From contig NZ_JSYG01000008.1 in the NCBI RefSeq assembly GCF_000784735.1, positions 182,806 through 246,805 of the forward strand: a DNA stretch of 64,000 bases, given 5' to 3'. This DNA comes from Dickeya undicola (GTDB lineage Bacteria; Pseudomonadota; Gammaproteobacteria; Enterobacterales; Enterobacteriaceae). Shown here one piece after another: positions 42,628 to 53,855 of this stretch. Both the position numbers and the translations under genes were made by a program. The notes below the pieces were generated by a model. The model was not told the DNA's origin, did no database searches, and saw nothing but the letters and a program-made list of their open reading frames with translations. Each line of letters begins with the position of its first letter. Position 1 is the first letter of the stretch.

Positions 42628-43491
42628 TTAAACCGCGGAGGCTCCCGATACGATCTCGGTGAGTTCCTGAGTGATGCTTGCCTGACGAGCCTTGTTGTAA
42701 ACCAACTGCAGCTCTTTAATCAGGTTGCCGCCGTTATCCGTTGCGGCCTTCATCGCTACCATTCGCGCGGCCTGTTCACTGGCCAGGTTTTCTACGACGC
42801 CCTGATAAACCTGAGACTCCACATAGCGGCGCAACAGGGTATCCAGTAGCGACTTAGGATCGGGTTCATACAGGTAATCCCAGGATTTTTTCGTCAGCTC
42901 GCCTTCTTCCGCCGCAGGCAAGGGCAGCAGCTGAACAACTTGTGGAACCTGGGACATGGTATTGATGAACTTGTTGCTCACCACATACAGTTTGTCCAGA
43001 CGACCTTCGTCGTAGGCCTGCAGCATGACTTTCACCGGACCGATCAACTCGGACAGCGAAGGGTGATCCCCCATGCCGGTAACCTGAGCAACAATGTTTG
43101 CGCCTACTGAACCGAAGAAAGAAACGCCTTTGGAACCAATCATCGCCAAATCAATCTCGGCGCCTTTTTCATTCCAGGCTTTCATGTCACCCAGCAGCTT
43201 CTTGAACAGGTTAATGTTCAAGCCACCACACAGGCCACGGTCGGTAGACACCACCAGATACCCGACACGCTTAACTTCGCGCTCTTCCAGGTACGGGTGT
43301 TTATATTCCAGATTCCCTAACGCAAGGTGACCAATCACTTTGCGTATGGTTTCCGCATAAGGACGGCTGGCCGCCATACGATCCTGCGATTTACGCATTT
43401 TGGAAGCGGCGACCATTTCCATCGCTTTGGTGATCTTCTGCGTGTTCTGGACGCTTCCGATCTTACTACGTATCTCTTTTGCGCCGGCCAT
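42628..43491 (-). CDS. atpG: ATP synthase F1 subunit gamma
   Basis: The gamma subunit is the rotating central shaft. The 287-residue protein begins [20 protein letters not shown] and ends with a long helix ending IVSGASAV. The middle has [14 protein letters not shown], a conserved gamma segment. Confidence 0.97.
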   Translation of the reverse strand: MAGAKEIRSKIGSVQNTQKITKAMEMVAASKMRKSQDRMAASRPYAETIRKVIGHLALGNLEYKHPYLEEREVKRVGYLVVSTDRGLCGGLNINLFKKLLGDMKAWNEKGAEIDLAMIGSKGVSFFGSVGANIVAQVTGMGDHPSLSELIGPVKVMLQAYDEGRLDKLYVVSNKFINTMSQVPQVVQLLPLPAAEEGELTKKSWDYLYEPDPKSLLDTLLRRYVESQVYQGVVENLASEQAARMVAMKAATDNGGNLIKELQLVYNKARQASITQELTEIVSGASAV

Positions 43492-43544
43492 CTTAGCTTC
43501 TCCTCAATGCCTAGCGGCCTGCCGTTAAGGCAGGCCACGGGGCG

Positions 43545-45086
43545 TTACCAGGACTGGGTTGCCTTAAAGGTATCGAGGATGCTTTTGAATTTACCCTCGA
43601 TCTCATCGTTATAAGCGCCAGTCTGGTCGATCTGCTGCAGAAGCTCGCCGTGCTCACGGCTGGCATAGGCCAGCAGCGCGGCTTCGAAACTGCCGACTTT
43701 CGCCAGTTCAACGTCTTCCAGATAACCACGTTCAGCGGCAAACAGCACCAGAGACTGCTGCGCAACGGACATCGGCGCATACTGTTTCTGTTTCAGCAAC
43801 TCGGTCACTTTCTGACCGTGGCTCAGCTGTTTACGGGTCGCGTCGTCCAGATCAGAAGCAAACTGGGAGAAAGCCGCCAGTTCACGGTACTGCGCCAGCG
43901 CGGTACGGATACCACCGGACAGTTTTTTCATGATCTTGGTCTGTGCGGCACCGCCCACACGGGATACGGAGATCCCTGGGTTAACCGCCGGACGGATACC
44001 GGAGTTGAACAGGTTAGATTCCAGGAAGATCTGACCGTCGGTGATCGAGATAACGTTGGTCGGAACGAACGCGGAAACGTCGCCAGCCTGCGTTTCAATG
44101 ATCGGCAAAGCAGTCAGAGAACCGGTTTGTCCTTTCACTTCCCCTTTGGTAAAGGCTTCCACGTACTCGGCGTTAACACGCGCAGCACGCTCCAGCAAAC
44201 GGGAGTGCAGGTAGAACACGTCACCAGGATAAGCTTCACGACCTGGCGGACGACGCAGCAGCAGGGAAATCTGACGATAAGCGACAGCCTGCTTGGACAG
44301 ATCATCATAAATGATCAGTGCGTCTTCACCGCGATCGCGGAAGTATTCGCCCATGGCGCAACCGGCATACGGTGCCAGGTATTGCAGCGCAGCAGACTCA
44401 GAAGCCGTTGCCACCACCACGATGGTGTTGGACAGCGCACCGTGTTCTTCCAGTTTGCGCACCACGTTGGAAATCGTGGAGGCTTTCTGGCCGATAGCGA
44501 CATAAATACATTTAATACCGGAATCGCGCTGGTTGATGATGGCATCAATTGCCAGTGCGGTTTTACCGGTCTGACGGTCGCCGATGACCAGTTCACGCTG
44601 ACCACGGCCGATCGGAATCATGGCGTCAACGGACTTGTAACCGGTTTGAACCGGCTGATCAACGGACTGACGGTCGATAACGCCCGGCGCGATGGTTTCT
44701 ACCGGAGAAAATCCGTCATGTTCCAGCGGACCTTTACCGTCGATAGGCGCACCCAGCGTGTTCACTACACGACCCAGCAGGCCACGGCCAACCGGCACTT
44801 CCAGAATACGGCCGGTGCATTTGACTTTCATGCCTTCGGCCAGGTCCGCATACGGACCCATCACTACCGCACCAACGGAGTCGCGCTCCAGGTTCAGTGC
44901 AATCGCGTAACGGTTGCCCGGCAGGGAAATCATTTCGCCCTGCATAACATCGGCCAGGCCGTGTACGCGGATGATCCCGTCACTGACGGAAACAATCGTA
45001 CCTTCGTTGTGAGCTTCGCTCACGACGTTGAACTGAGCAATCCGCTGCTTGATCAGTTCACTGATTTCGGTGGAATTCAGTTGCAT
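43545..45086 (-). CDS. atpA: ATP synthase F1 subunit alpha
   Basis: The 513-residue non-catalytic nucleotide-binding subunit has Walker [10 protein letters not shown] and the alpha/beta signature [13 protein letters not shown]. The length is identical to E. coli AtpA. A 527-codon open frame on the opposite strand is a codon-bias shadow. Confidence 0.98.
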   Translation of the reverse strand: MQLNSTEISELIKQRIAQFNVVSEAHNEGTIVSVSDGIIRVHGLADVMQGEMISLPGNRYAIALNLERDSVGAVVMGPYADLAEGMKVKCTGRILEVPVGRGLLGRVVNTLGAPIDGKGPLEHDGFSPVETIAPGVIDRQSVDQPVQTGYKSVDAMIPIGRGQRELVIGDRQTGKTALAIDAIINQRDSGIKCIYVAIGQKASTISNVVRKLEEHGALSNTIVVVATASESAALQYLAPYAGCAMGEYFRDRGEDALIIYDDLSKQAVAYRQISLLLRRPPGREAYPGDVFYLHSRLLERAARVNAEYVEAFTKGEVKGQTGSLTALPIIETQAGDVSAFVPTNVISITDGQIFLESNLFNSGIRPAVNPGISVSRVGGAAQTKIMKKLSGGIRTALAQYRELAAFSQFASDLDDATRKQLSHGQKVTELLKQKQYAPMSVAQQSLVLFAAERGYLEDVELAKVGSFEAALLAYASREHGELLQQIDQTGAYNDEIEGKFKSILDTFKATQSW

Positions 45087-45098
45087 GCTCCAGTCCCC

Positions 45099-45632
45099 TT
45101 AAGACTGCAAGACGTCTGCCAGACGTTCCAGACGACCACGAATACTGCCGTCTATCACCATATCGCCTGCGCGGATTACCACGCCGGCCATAACAGACTT
45201 ATCAATTTTGCAATTCAGCTTCACTTTACGTGACAGACGTTGTTCCATCGCAGCGGTTATCCCGGATAACTGCTGCTCGCTCAACGTGGCGGCGGAAATC
45301 ACCTCGACATCCACGGTCGATTCCAGCTCCGCACGCAATTGAACAAACTGTTCCAGCACTTCAGGCAGCACCGGCAAACGTCCGTTTTCAGCCATAACCC
45401 GGATCAGGTTCTGGCCCGCTTCATCCAGTTGATCACCACATACGGTAACGAACGTTTGCGCCATGGTCTGGGGAGCGATGGCCCCGGCCAGCATCCCGGC
45501 AATATGTTCATTACGCGCAACCTCAGCGGCGAATGCCAGCATCTGCTGCCAACGATCAAGCGCCTGGTTTTCAACGGCAAAGTCAAAAGCTGCTTTGGCG
45601 TAGGGGCGAGCTACCGTGACAAATTCAGACAT
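45099..45632 (-). CDS. atpH: ATP synthase F1 subunit delta
   Basis: The 177-residue delta subunit ties the F1 head to the peripheral stalk. N-terminal motif [13 protein letters not shown] and C-terminal [20 protein letters not shown] are those of the OSCP/delta family. Confidence 0.97.
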   Translation of the reverse strand: MSEFVTVARPYAKAAFDFAVENQALDRWQQMLAFAAEVARNEHIAGMLAGAIAPQTMAQTFVTVCGDQLDEAGQNLIRVMAENGRLPVLPEVLEQFVQLRAELESTVDVEVISAATLSEQQLSGITAAMEQRLSRKVKLNCKIDKSVMAGVVIRAGDMVIDGSIRGRLERLADVLQS

Positions 45633-45646
45633 CAGCCCCTCCCTCC

Positions 45647-46117
45647 TTACAGTTCAGCGACCAGTTTATCAACGATGTCGCTGTTGGCAGCTTCATCCAC
45701 GGAACGTTCAATAATTTTCTCGGCACCGGCAATCGCCAGAATGGCAACCTGCTTACGCAACTCTTCACGGGCACGTTTGCGTTCGGCTTCGATTTCAGCC
45801 TGCGCCTGCGCCACGATTTTGTTGCGTTCCGCTTCCGCTTCCGCTTTGGCTTCGTCCAGAATCAGAGCACGCTGTTTGCTTGCCTGCTCGATGATCACCT
45901 GAGCTTCCGCTTTGGCTTTCTTCAGTTGGTCGGTCGCATTGGCCTGCGCTAAGTTCAGATCTTTTTTGGCACGTTCAGCAGAAGCAAGACCGTCAGCAAT
46001 TTCTTTCTGACGCTTTTCAATGGCAGCCATAATCGGCGGCCATACATACTTCATGCAGAACCAGACAAACAGGACGAACGCAATGGCCTGGCCGAGGATT
46101 GTTGCGTTAAGATTCAC
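45647..46117 (-). CDS. atpF: ATP synthase F0 subunit b
   Basis: The 156-residue b subunit has an N-terminal membrane helix (about 5-27). A long charged coiled coil from about 30 to 125 forms the peripheral stalk, rich in Ala, Lys, Glu and Arg. The length is identical to E. coli AtpF. Confidence 0.97.
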   Translation of the reverse strand: MNLNATILGQAIAFVLFVWFCMKYVWPPIMAAIEKRQKEIADGLASAERAKKDLNLAQANATDQLKKAKAEAQVIIEQASKQRALILDEAKAEAEAERNKIVAQAQAEIEAERKRAREELRKQVAILAIAGAEKIIERSVDEAANSDIVDKLVAEL

Positions 46118-46161
46118 AGCACAATGCCTCTTTCATGAGTTAAATGAGTCGATGTCTTTTA

Positions 46162-46450
<289 letters not shown>

Positions 46451-46470
46451 GTTTGTAGTGTTGTGAAAAA

Positions 46471-47668
<1,198 letters not shown>

Positions 47669-47756
47669 GACGATTCTCCGCACCTTTCAGAGGTATGCTG
47701 AATGACCGTATAAAACTGCCTTTGCAGTACCGAGTCAAGCAGCGAAAAACGAGCAA

Positions 47757-47784
47757 ATTATACGGGTCATCCATGCGAATTCAA
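47757..47784 (-). promoter_or_regulatory. Candidate sigma-70 promoter of the atp operon
   Basis: On the minus strand TTGAAT (47784-47779) and TATAAT (47762-47757) are separated by 16 bases. Transcription would start near 47750 and give a leader of about 80 bases before atpI. Confidence 0.65.
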
Positions 47785-48288
47785 TCGATAAGTAGCAAAA
47801 AGGTGAACGATTATTTAAATTTATTTCCGAAGCCTTATTTTCACCAACTATCCCCGATAGCCCATTTTGAAGACTCGGTGCATCCTGCACCGACAATATG
47901 TGATATTTCTCACATAAAATTGAACTGATGCTTTTATATCTGAATTGATTTTTTTCTGTCTTTAGCAAAAAAAGCCATTTATCTTTTTTAATTTCAATAA
48001 GTTAAAAAAGAACATTAACAAAACAGTACGAATACAGCCCCAAAACCATCTATTGACAAGCAGGATATTTTTTTCTCATGTTTTTAACACAATTTAGTCA
48101 TTAAATCCCTTTAGAAACATGAAAGCATTCTGCTGCCAATTCAGTTTTATTTTCCCGAGGTAAAAGCTTATACAACAGAGTTGTAAAATTTCAGTGAATG
48201 CAGAAGATTACTCAGGTCATTATTTCATTTTTAGCTATCAGTCTGAGAATCTTACAACTATTCATGATTTTTTTGATAAATGACAAAA
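47785..48288. other. AT-rich gap between atpI and rsmG
   Basis: About 500 very AT-rich bases between the atp promoter and the rsmG stop. A gap of similar size exists here in E. coli. I see no gene: an open frame at 47735-47968 overlaps the promoter and has no ribosome site. Long A and T tracts suggest bent DNA upstream of the atp promoter, which could bind nucleoid proteins. Confidence 0.5.
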
Positions 48289-48909
48289 TTAGTTGGGCTT
48301 AAGCACCACCAGATGACGCTCCCCCTCTAGCCCAGGAACCGACAGAGGAATCACATTCTCAACCGTCACGCCTTGCGGTAGCTCTCCCATCTCTTCATGT
48401 GGAACAATGCCTTTTAGCGCATAAAAACGCCCTTGTGGACGCGACGGCAAATGATGGCACCAATTCACCATATCCTGCAGCGACGCAAAGGCCCGGCTGA
48501 TAACGCCATCAAACGGCGGTTCAGCTGGAAAATCTTCCACCCGGCTCTGCACCGGTTCGATGTTGCCCAAGTTCAGCTCATGTTGAACCTGACGCAGGAA
48601 ACGAACCCGTTTTCCCAGGCTATCCAGCAGGACAAAATGCGCATCCGGGCGGGCGATAGCCAACGGTACGCCAGGCAAGCCGGGACCGGTGCCGACATCG
48701 ATGAAACGATTTCCGACCAGATGCGGCTCAACCACCAGGCTGTCCATGATATGTCGGACCAGCATCTGTTCTGGTTCACGTACCGATGTCAGGTTATAAG
48801 CCTTGTTCCATTTGTGGAGTAACCCCACATACTGAAGCAACTGGTCTTTCTGCTGATCGGTCAGCGCCATTCCAGCGCGTTGCAGCAAGCTGTTGAGTGT
48901 ATCGAGCAC
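48289..48909 (-). CDS. rsmG: 16S rRNA (guanine-527 N7)-methyltransferase RsmG
   Basis: RsmG methylates G527 of 16S rRNA. The 206-residue protein (E. coli 207) has [20 protein letters not shown], the SAM motif [16 protein letters not shown] and [15 protein letters not shown] place the start at the GTG at 48909, with AGGA seven bases upstream. An ATG at 48960 would put the first residues inside an intergenic hairpin and does not fit the family. It lies downstream of mnmG. Confidence 0.92.
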   Translation of the reverse strand: MLDTLNSLLQRAGMALTDQQKDQLLQYVGLLHKWNKAYNLTSVREPEQMLVRHIMDSLVVEPHLVGNRFIDVGTGPGLPGVPLAIARPDAHFVLLDSLGKRVRFLRQVQHELNLGNIEPVQSRVEDFPAEPPFDGVISRAFASLQDMVNWCHHLPSRPQGRFYALKGIVPHEEMGELPQGVTVENVIPLSVPGLEGERHLVVLKPN

Positions 48910-48939
48910 GAATGAATCCTGATTGTCGGTTAATGCAAC

Positions 48940-48960
48940 ATGGCCGCGAAAAGCGGCCAT
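48940..48960 (-). other. Hairpin between mnmG and rsmG
   Basis: ATGGCCGC pairs with GCGGCCAT across five bases. It lies between the mnmG stop and the rsmG ribosome site and has TTGC rather than a T run after it. It is probably an attenuating or stabilising element that lowers rsmG relative to mnmG. Confidence 0.5.
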
Positions 48961-48985
48961 GCGTCAACGTAAGAGGTAGCGTTTC

Positions 48986-50875
48986 TCAGGCGCTGCGGCG
49001 CAGCATACCCTGTTTTTTCAGCCAGACCAGCAGAATCGAGATGGCGGCGGGTGTGACACCAGAAATGCGCGATGCCTGACCAATCGATCCCGGTTTATGA
49101 TCGTTGAGCTTGGCGATCACCTCGTTTGACAGGCCGGTTACCTGACGGTAATCCAGCTCCGCCGGTAGCAAGGTATTTTCGTTGCGCAGTTGCTTTTCGA
49201 TTTCATCCTGCTGGCGGGCGATATAGCCTTCGTATTTGACCTGAATTTCCACCTGCTCGGCCGCCTCGGCATCACACAATGCGGGGGCGAACATCGGTAA
49301 TCCGGTCAGTTGTGCGTAATCCATTTCCGGGCGTCTTAACAACTCTTCACCATTAGCTTCACGCGATAACGGCGATTTCAACAGGCTGTTGATCTGCGCG
49401 ACACCTTCAGACTGCGGATGGACCAGCACATCACGCAGGCGCTGGCGTTCTTTCTCGATATTTTCCAGCTTCTCGTTAAAACGCGCCCAGCGTTCGTCAT
49501 CCACCATGCCCAGCTCGCGGCCCATCGCGGTCAGGCGTAGATCGGCATTATCCTCGCGCAGCATCAGTCGATATTCAGCACGAGAAGTAAACATGCGGTA
49601 AGGTTCCTTTGTCCCCAACGTGCAGAGATCATCAACTAGCACACCGATGTAGGCCTGATCGCGGCGCGGTGTCCAACCTTCCTGATCAAACGCCAGACGA
49701 GCAGCGTTCAACCCCGCCAACATCCCCTGCGCCGCAGCCTCTTCGTAACCGGTAGTGCCGTTAATCTGCCCGGCGAAAAACAGATTGTGGATAAATTTGC
49801 TTTCCAACGTTGGTTTTAGGTCACGCGGGTCAAAATAATCATACTCAATGGCGTAACCGGGCCGAACGATACGCGCGTTCTCCATGCCGTCCATAGAACG
49901 AACGATTTGCCACTGCACATCGAACGGCAGGCTGGTGGAGATGCCGTTCGGGTAAATTTCGTTACTGGTCAGCCCTTCCGGCTCCAGGAAAATCTGATGC
50001 GCGTTACGATCGGCAAACCGCATCACCTTGTCTTCGATCGACGGGCAGTAACGAGGACCAATTCCTTCAATCACCCCGGCATACATCGGGCTGCGATCCA
50101 GGTTGTTGCGGATCACGTCGTGGGTGCGTTCATTGGTGTGGGTGACATAGCACGGCATCTGTGCCGGATGTTCACTGGCTTTGCCCAGGAAGGAAAATAC
50201 CGGCATCGGATCGTCACCATGCTGTGGTGTCAGCACACTGAAATCGATGGTACGAGCGTCGATACGCGGTGGCGTACCGGTTTTCAGACGACCGACGCGT
50301 AATGGCAACTCTCGCAGACGATGCGACAGTGAAATGGACGGCGGATCGCCAGCTCGGCCACCGCTGTAGTTGTCCAGGCCAATATGGATCTTGCCGTCCA
50401 GGAAGGTGCCGACCGTTAGCACCACGGCTTTAGCGCGGAATTTAAGCCCCATTTGGGTAACCGCACCGACAACACGATCGTTTTCCACAATCAGATCTTC
50501 AACTGCTTGCTGGAAGAGTGTCAGGTTAGGCTGGTTTTCCAGTGCGGTACGTACGGCCTGACGGTACAACACGCGGTCAGCCTGAGCGCGCGTGGCACGG
50601 ACGGCTGGGCCTTTGCTGGAGTTTAATATCCTAAACTGAATACCGGCACGATCGATAGCGCGAGCCATCAGGCCACCCATGGCATCGATCTCTTTTACCA
50701 GATGACCTTTCCCGATACCACCGATCGCCGGGTTGCAGGACATTTGGCCCAGCGTATCTATGTTATGCGTCAGTAAAAGGGTTTGACGTCCCATTCGGGC
50801 TGAGGCCATGGCGGCTTCAGTACCCGCATGACCGCCACCGATCACGATGACGTCAAAAGGATCTGGATAAAACAT
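48986..50875 (-). CDS. mnmG: tRNA uridine-34 carboxymethylaminomethyl modification enzyme MnmG (GidA)
   Basis: With MnmE, MnmG modifies the wobble uridine of several tRNAs. The 629-residue protein has the FAD-binding motif [21 protein letters not shown] at the N terminus. The GidA signatures [15 protein letters not shown] and [20 protein letters not shown] are both present, and the C terminus is helical. It flanks oriC on the left, as in E. coli. Confidence 0.97.
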   Translation of the reverse strand: MFYPDPFDVIVIGGGHAGTEAAMASARMGRQTLLLTHNIDTLGQMSCNPAIGGIGKGHLVKEIDAMGGLMARAIDRAGIQFRILNSSKGPAVRATRAQADRVLYRQAVRTALENQPNLTLFQQAVEDLIVENDRVVGAVTQMGLKFRAKAVVLTVGTFLDGKIHIGLDNYSGGRAGDPPSISLSHRLRELPLRVGRLKTGTPPRIDARTIDFSVLTPQHGDDPMPVFSFLGKASEHPAQMPCYVTHTNERTHDVIRNNLDRSPMYAGVIEGIGPRYCPSIEDKVMRFADRNAHQIFLEPEGLTSNEIYPNGISTSLPFDVQWQIVRSMDGMENARIVRPGYAIEYDYFDPRDLKPTLESKFIHNLFFAGQINGTTGYEEAAAQGMLAGLNAARLAFDQEGWTPRRDQAYIGVLVDDLCTLGTKEPYRMFTSRAEYRLMLREDNADLRLTAMGRELGMVDDERWARFNEKLENIEKERQRLRDVLVHPQSEGVAQINSLLKSPLSREANGEELLRRPEMDYAQLTGLPMFAPALCDAEAAEQVEIQVKYEGYIARQQDEIEKQLRNENTLLPAELDYRQVTGLSNEVIAKLNDHKPGSIGQASRISGVTPAAISILLVWLKKQGMLRRSA

Positions 50876-50928
50876 GGTGCTACACCTCGCGTGGTTGCGA
50901 ACGATCGTTACTTGCCCTGGGGTGGGGG

Positions 50929-50957
50929 ATTCTACTTAAGTTTGTGCCGTCGACCAA
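50929..50957 (-). promoter_or_regulatory. Candidate mnmG promoter
   Basis: On the minus strand TTGGTC (50957-50952) and TAGAAT (50934-50929) are 17 bases apart, about 55 bases before mnmG and just left of the origin. Transcription from this site away from oriC is known in E. coli to help open the origin. Confidence 0.45.
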
Positions 50958-50987
50958 GTGTGTTGGATCGTCGGGTAGTTAAAGAAA

Positions 50988-51030
50988 GATCTTTTTTATT
51001 TAAAGATCTCTTTATTAGATCTCTTATTAG
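50988..51030 (+). other. oriC DNA-unwinding element: three 13-mers
   Basis: GATCTTTTTTATT (50988-51000), GATCTCTTTATTA (51005-51017) and GATCTCTTATTAG (51018-51030). The last equals the right 13-mer of E. coli. These melt first when DnaA-ATP assembles. Confidence 0.93.
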
Positions 51031-51043
51031 GATCCCGGTTGGT

Positions 51044-51052
51044 TGTGGATAA
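51044..51052 (-). other. DnaA box R1
   Basis: TGTGGATAA, the reverse of the perfect box TTATCCACA, lies 13 bases right of the last 13-mer. Confidence 0.93.
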
Positions 51053-51070
51053 AGCGGGATCCAAAAAGAA

Positions 51071-51083
51071 GATCAATAGGTTA
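51071..51083 (+). other. IHF site in oriC
   Basis: GATCAATAGGTTA matches the IHF consensus WATCAANNNNTTR except for the first base. It sits between R1 and R2, as in E. coli. IHF bends the DNA to help DnaA load. Confidence 0.75.
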
Positions 51084-51149
51084 TTACCGATCATTAGCTG
51101 TGAATGATCGGTGATCCCAGTCTGTATTAGCTGGGATCTGAAAGGGTAA

Positions 51150-51158
51150 TTATACACA
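51150..51158 (+). other. DnaA box R2
   Basis: TTATACACA, the same one-mismatch box as E. coli R2. Confidence 0.92.
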
Positions 51159-51184
51159 GCTCAAAAAAGCATCTACGGTTGTTA

Positions 51185-51193
51185 TCTGGATAA
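51185..51193 (-). other. DnaA box R3
   Basis: TCTGGATAA, the reverse of TTATCCAGA, is a weak box at the R3 position; E. coli has TTATCCAAA there. Confidence 0.75.
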
Positions 51194-51223
51194 CTACGGG
51201 TTTTCCCCGGTATTTAAAGCGTT

Positions 51224-51232
51224 TTATCCACA
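51224..51232 (+). other. DnaA box R4
   Basis: A perfect TTATCCACA at the mioC side, facing R1 as in E. coli. Confidence 0.95.
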
Positions 51233-51254
51233 GATACGGAACCAAAAAATAAAT

Positions 51255-51698
51255 TTATTTGAGTAAATTTACCCATGATCCCAGCCAGATTTCCGCGGGA
51301 TCTTCCGGAATGTCGTGTTGGGTTATGTCGATCTTCAATACGTCGCCGATCCGATGAGCGCCCAGATCCTGCAGCAATTGATCCACTTTGACGATTGCGC
51401 CGCAGAAGGTGTCGTACTCGCTGCTACCGATCCCGATAGCGCCATAGCGAACAGCAGATAAATCAGGCCGCTTTTTCTGTAGATCGTCATAAAACGGCTG
51501 CAGGTTATCGGGTAGATCGCCTGCACCATGGGTGGAGGTGACCACCAGCCACAGATTTTCAGGCGTGACCTCATCAAGTTCCGGACCATGCAATAGCGTG
51601 GTCGTGAAATCATTTTGTTGCAGCAGTGATTCCAGGTGTTCAGAAACGTACTCGGCACTGCCAAGGGTGCTGCCGCTGATGAGGGTAATATCTGCCAT
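51255..51698 (-). CDS. mioC: FMN-binding protein MioC
   Basis: This flavodoxin-like protein of 147 residues, equal to E. coli, was linked to biotin synthase electron transfer in vitro. It has the FMN phosphate loop ISGSTLGSAEYV and VVTSTHGAGDLP. The start at 51698 (MADITLISGS) is preferred; ten further in-frame codons are unlikely. Its transcription runs into oriC, which can influence initiation. Confidence 0.94.
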   Translation of the reverse strand: MADITLISGSTLGSAEYVSEHLESLLQQNDFTTTLLHGPELDEVTPENLWLVVTSTHGAGDLPDNLQPFYDDLQKKRPDLSAVRYGAIGIGSSEYDTFCGAIVKVDQLLQDLGAHRIGDVLKIDITQHDIPEDPAEIWLGSWVNLLK

Positions 51699-51728
51699 GC
51701 GTGATCCCGCCTGATTGAATGACGGCAC

Positions 51729-51768
51729 ATTGTACGCTGTGATCTTGGTGGGATCTACCTGTGGATAA
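51729..51768 (-). promoter_or_regulatory. mioC promoter region with DnaA box
   Basis: A perfect DnaA box (TTATCCACA on the minus strand, 51768-51760) lies upstream of a -10 TACAAT (51734-51729). In E. coli DnaA represses mioC through a box at this place. The -35 region is poor. Confidence 0.75.
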
Positions 51769-51789
51769 TAGGGGGATAGTAAAAAAGCC

Positions 51790-52254
51790 TTAAGGCACGA
51801 TGGTACGCATGATCGGGTTTTGCAGGGAGATCAAGGTTTCAGTGGACTGAATTTCATCAATTGTCTGAATCTTGTTGATAAGTACATGTTGCAGCGCATC
51901 AATGGAACGGCACATCACCTTGATGAAGATGCTGTAATGCCCGGTGGTGTAATACGCTTCCACCACTTCTTCCAGATTGCTGAGTTTCTCCACTGCGGAG
52001 GGATAGTCCTTAGCACTTTTCAGGATGATGCCGATGAAGCAACAGACGTCATATCCCAGTTGTTTGGGGTTCACATCCAGCCGCGTTCCCACGATGATGC
52101 CAGCCTGTTTCATCTTTTCCACCCGAACATGGATGGTGCCAGGGCTGACGGAGAACTGTTTGGCCAGTTCGGCGTAAGGCGTACGGGCATTCTCCATCAG
52201 CGCATTGAGGATGCTGCGATCGAGTTCGTCCATTGTGTAGGTGTCTGCTGCCAT
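51790..52254 (-). CDS. asnC: Lrp/AsnC-family regulator AsnC
   Basis: The 154-residue protein has an N-terminal helix-turn-helix (TPYAELAKQFSVSPGTIHVRV) and a C-terminal RAM ligand domain with YYTTGHYSIFIKV. It is nearly identical to E. coli AsnC, an asparagine-responsive regulator of asnA, mnmG and itself. The divergent asnA found beside it in E. coli is absent here; viaA follows directly upstream. Confidence 0.95.
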   Translation of the reverse strand: MAADTYTMDELDRSILNALMENARTPYAELAKQFSVSPGTIHVRVEKMKQAGIIVGTRLDVNPKQLGYDVCCFIGIILKSAKDYPSAVEKLSNLEEVVEAYYTTGHYSIFIKVMCRSIDALQHVLINKIQTIDEIQSTETLISLQNPIMRTIVP

Positions 52255-52374
52255 GGTGCTGCTCCGTGAAGAACTGTCAGAAGCGTTTTACTGATTATTG
52301 CCCAATGAATCAACGACCAAACCGAGAGCGTGCTCAGGAAAGCGCGATATAAGAAGAACAGTAAGTTTGAGTTA

Positions 52375-53850
52375 TCAGACTTTTTCGTGCTGAAAGCGAC
52401 GCAGCAGGCGGCTTTTCAGCCCGGTGTCAAAGCGCCAGATATGATCGAAGATGCGCAGAATACCCGGCTTGCCATGTGCTGACATGGCGACTGCATGGAA
52501 ACGGTGTTGTAGCCGATGCTGGCGACGTTTAACTTCGTTAACCAGATCGTCCGGCAGACGCTGGGCGATAAAGTCAGAAATAATGACGGCATCGGCATCC
52601 TGCCAGGATTGGCTGTCCATTTTTTCCAACAAGGCTGACAGGCAGCTAGCCAGGTCAGTGCCCCCCCGAAAGGTCTGGCTGAGAAAACGAATGGCTTCTT
52701 CCAGCCCGCTTTCCGACGTCAGGTCGTAACTGACGATGCCAGTAGAAAATAGCATGATGTAACAGCGGCGGTTGTCCGCCAGCGCAATCCGCATCAGCGC
52801 CAGGCAGAAGGCTTTGGCACAGCGCTCGTTAAAACCGCCCATCGAACCAGAGGTATCCACACAAACGATGAACGGCCCACGCGGCTGTTGTTCGTTATGC
52901 TGGTGGATAACCGGCCGCTCCAATGTTTTTTCCCGCCAGCTTTCTCCCTGCAATCGGTAAGTCAATAACCGATGCTCCGACAGACGGCGGTAAAACTCGA
53001 ACTCCAGCTCACTGATACCGAGGGTGGAAAGCTCGGTGGGCAGTAAGCGTAGAATATCGTCACTCTGATGGATGCCACTAACCTGCTCTGGTGTAAAAGC
53101 CGGTTCACGCACCATAATCTGAAAAGCTTCTTTAGGGGCATCCTGGCTGAGGATCGATTTCGTTTCCCGACTACGGCCAAGACGTTCCGCCAGGCGCTGC
53201 AATTCCGGTTGTTGCCGCAGAAAGGCTCCTGCTTCCAGCAACGAATTTAATGGCTGCTTCATACGTTTGCTGGCGCTGAGATCCCACAGTCTCCCGGCGG
53301 CAGTATCGTTATCGGCCAGAATGGGTTCAAGCGCACCGCTGATGGTCAGCCGTTTTTGGATCTCATCCAGCAATTGATCCCGTTCCTGTTCCATGATCTG
53401 TTGGTGCAGGTTCAGTGTTTGCAGTGTCAGGCTGAGGCGCCAGCGCTGCATAAACAAGCTGTGCTGGCTGCTGCTGATATGGAGTTCCGATACATGCGAC
53501 GCGGAGTTAACCAGCTTTTCTGCCTGATTAAGGAAAGGAGAATCCACATTATGCAAGGTGGACATGATGTCCGGCAGGTTGGACTGAAAGGTGTGCTCGC
53601 TAACCAACTGGGTCTGTTGATAGCAGGTAAATTCTTTCTCCAGTTCCGGCGGAGCCTGGGTATTATGCAGCCGTTGCCGGAGGTTTTCTTTCCACTCTGG
53701 CAGATCACGCATGACGGCATTTTTCAGACGCGGATACTTGTCGAAGAACATCACCAACTGAGGCGTTGCCATCAGAGTGATAATGACGTCATCCAGCAGA
53801 TCGTTTTCATCGATGGACAACAACATCTCCAGGGATTCCAGCGTCAGCAT
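52375..53850 (-). CDS. viaA: VWA-domain protein ViaA
   Basis: The 491-residue partner of the ATPase RavA has a helical N-terminal part. Its C-terminal von Willebrand A domain (about 325-480) has the metal site [10 protein letters not shown] and later [11 protein letters not shown]. RavA-ViaA has been tied to Fe-S and respiratory proteins and to aminoglycoside uptake in E. coli. It follows ravA by five bases. Confidence 0.93.
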   Translation of the reverse strand: MLTLESLEMLLSIDENDLLDDVIITLMATPQLVMFFDKYPRLKNAVMRDLPEWKENLRQRLHNTQAPPELEKEFTCYQQTQLVSEHTFQSNLPDIMSTLHNVDSPFLNQAEKLVNSASHVSELHISSSQHSLFMQRWRLSLTLQTLNLHQQIMEQERDQLLDEIQKRLTISGALEPILADNDTAAGRLWDLSASKRMKQPLNSLLEAGAFLRQQPELQRLAERLGRSRETKSILSQDAPKEAFQIMVREPAFTPEQVSGIHQSDDILRLLPTELSTLGISELEFEFYRRLSEHRLLTYRLQGESWREKTLERPVIHQHNEQQPRGPFIVCVDTSGSMGGFNERCAKAFCLALMRIALADNRRCYIMLFSTGIVSYDLTSESGLEEAIRFLSQTFRGGTDLASCLSALLEKMDSQSWQDADAVIISDFIAQRLPDDLVNEVKRRQHRLQHRFHAVAMSAHGKPGILRIFDHIWRFDTGLKSRLLRRFQHEKV

Positions 53851-53855
53851 GATCG

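Larger units (their letters stand above)
50981..51254. other. oriC: Chromosomal replication origin oriC
   Basis: Between mnmG and mioC. From left to right it holds an AT-rich unwinding region with three 13-mers, DnaA box R1, an IHF site, and boxes R2, R3 and R4, in the same order and orientation as in E. coli. At least nine GATC sites in about 150 bases allow Dam methylation and SeqA sequestration. The stretch CTGTGAATGATCGGTGATCC (51099-51118) is nearly identical to the E. coli origin around the Fis site. Confidence 0.96.

Noticed and set aside
43650..45233. 527-codon frame antisense to atpA and atpH
   Set aside because: A codon-bias shadow across two certain genes; low-complexity composition and no recognisable motif.
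47735..47968. 77-codon frame upstream of atpI
   Set aside because: Overlaps the likely atp promoter and has no initiation signals.
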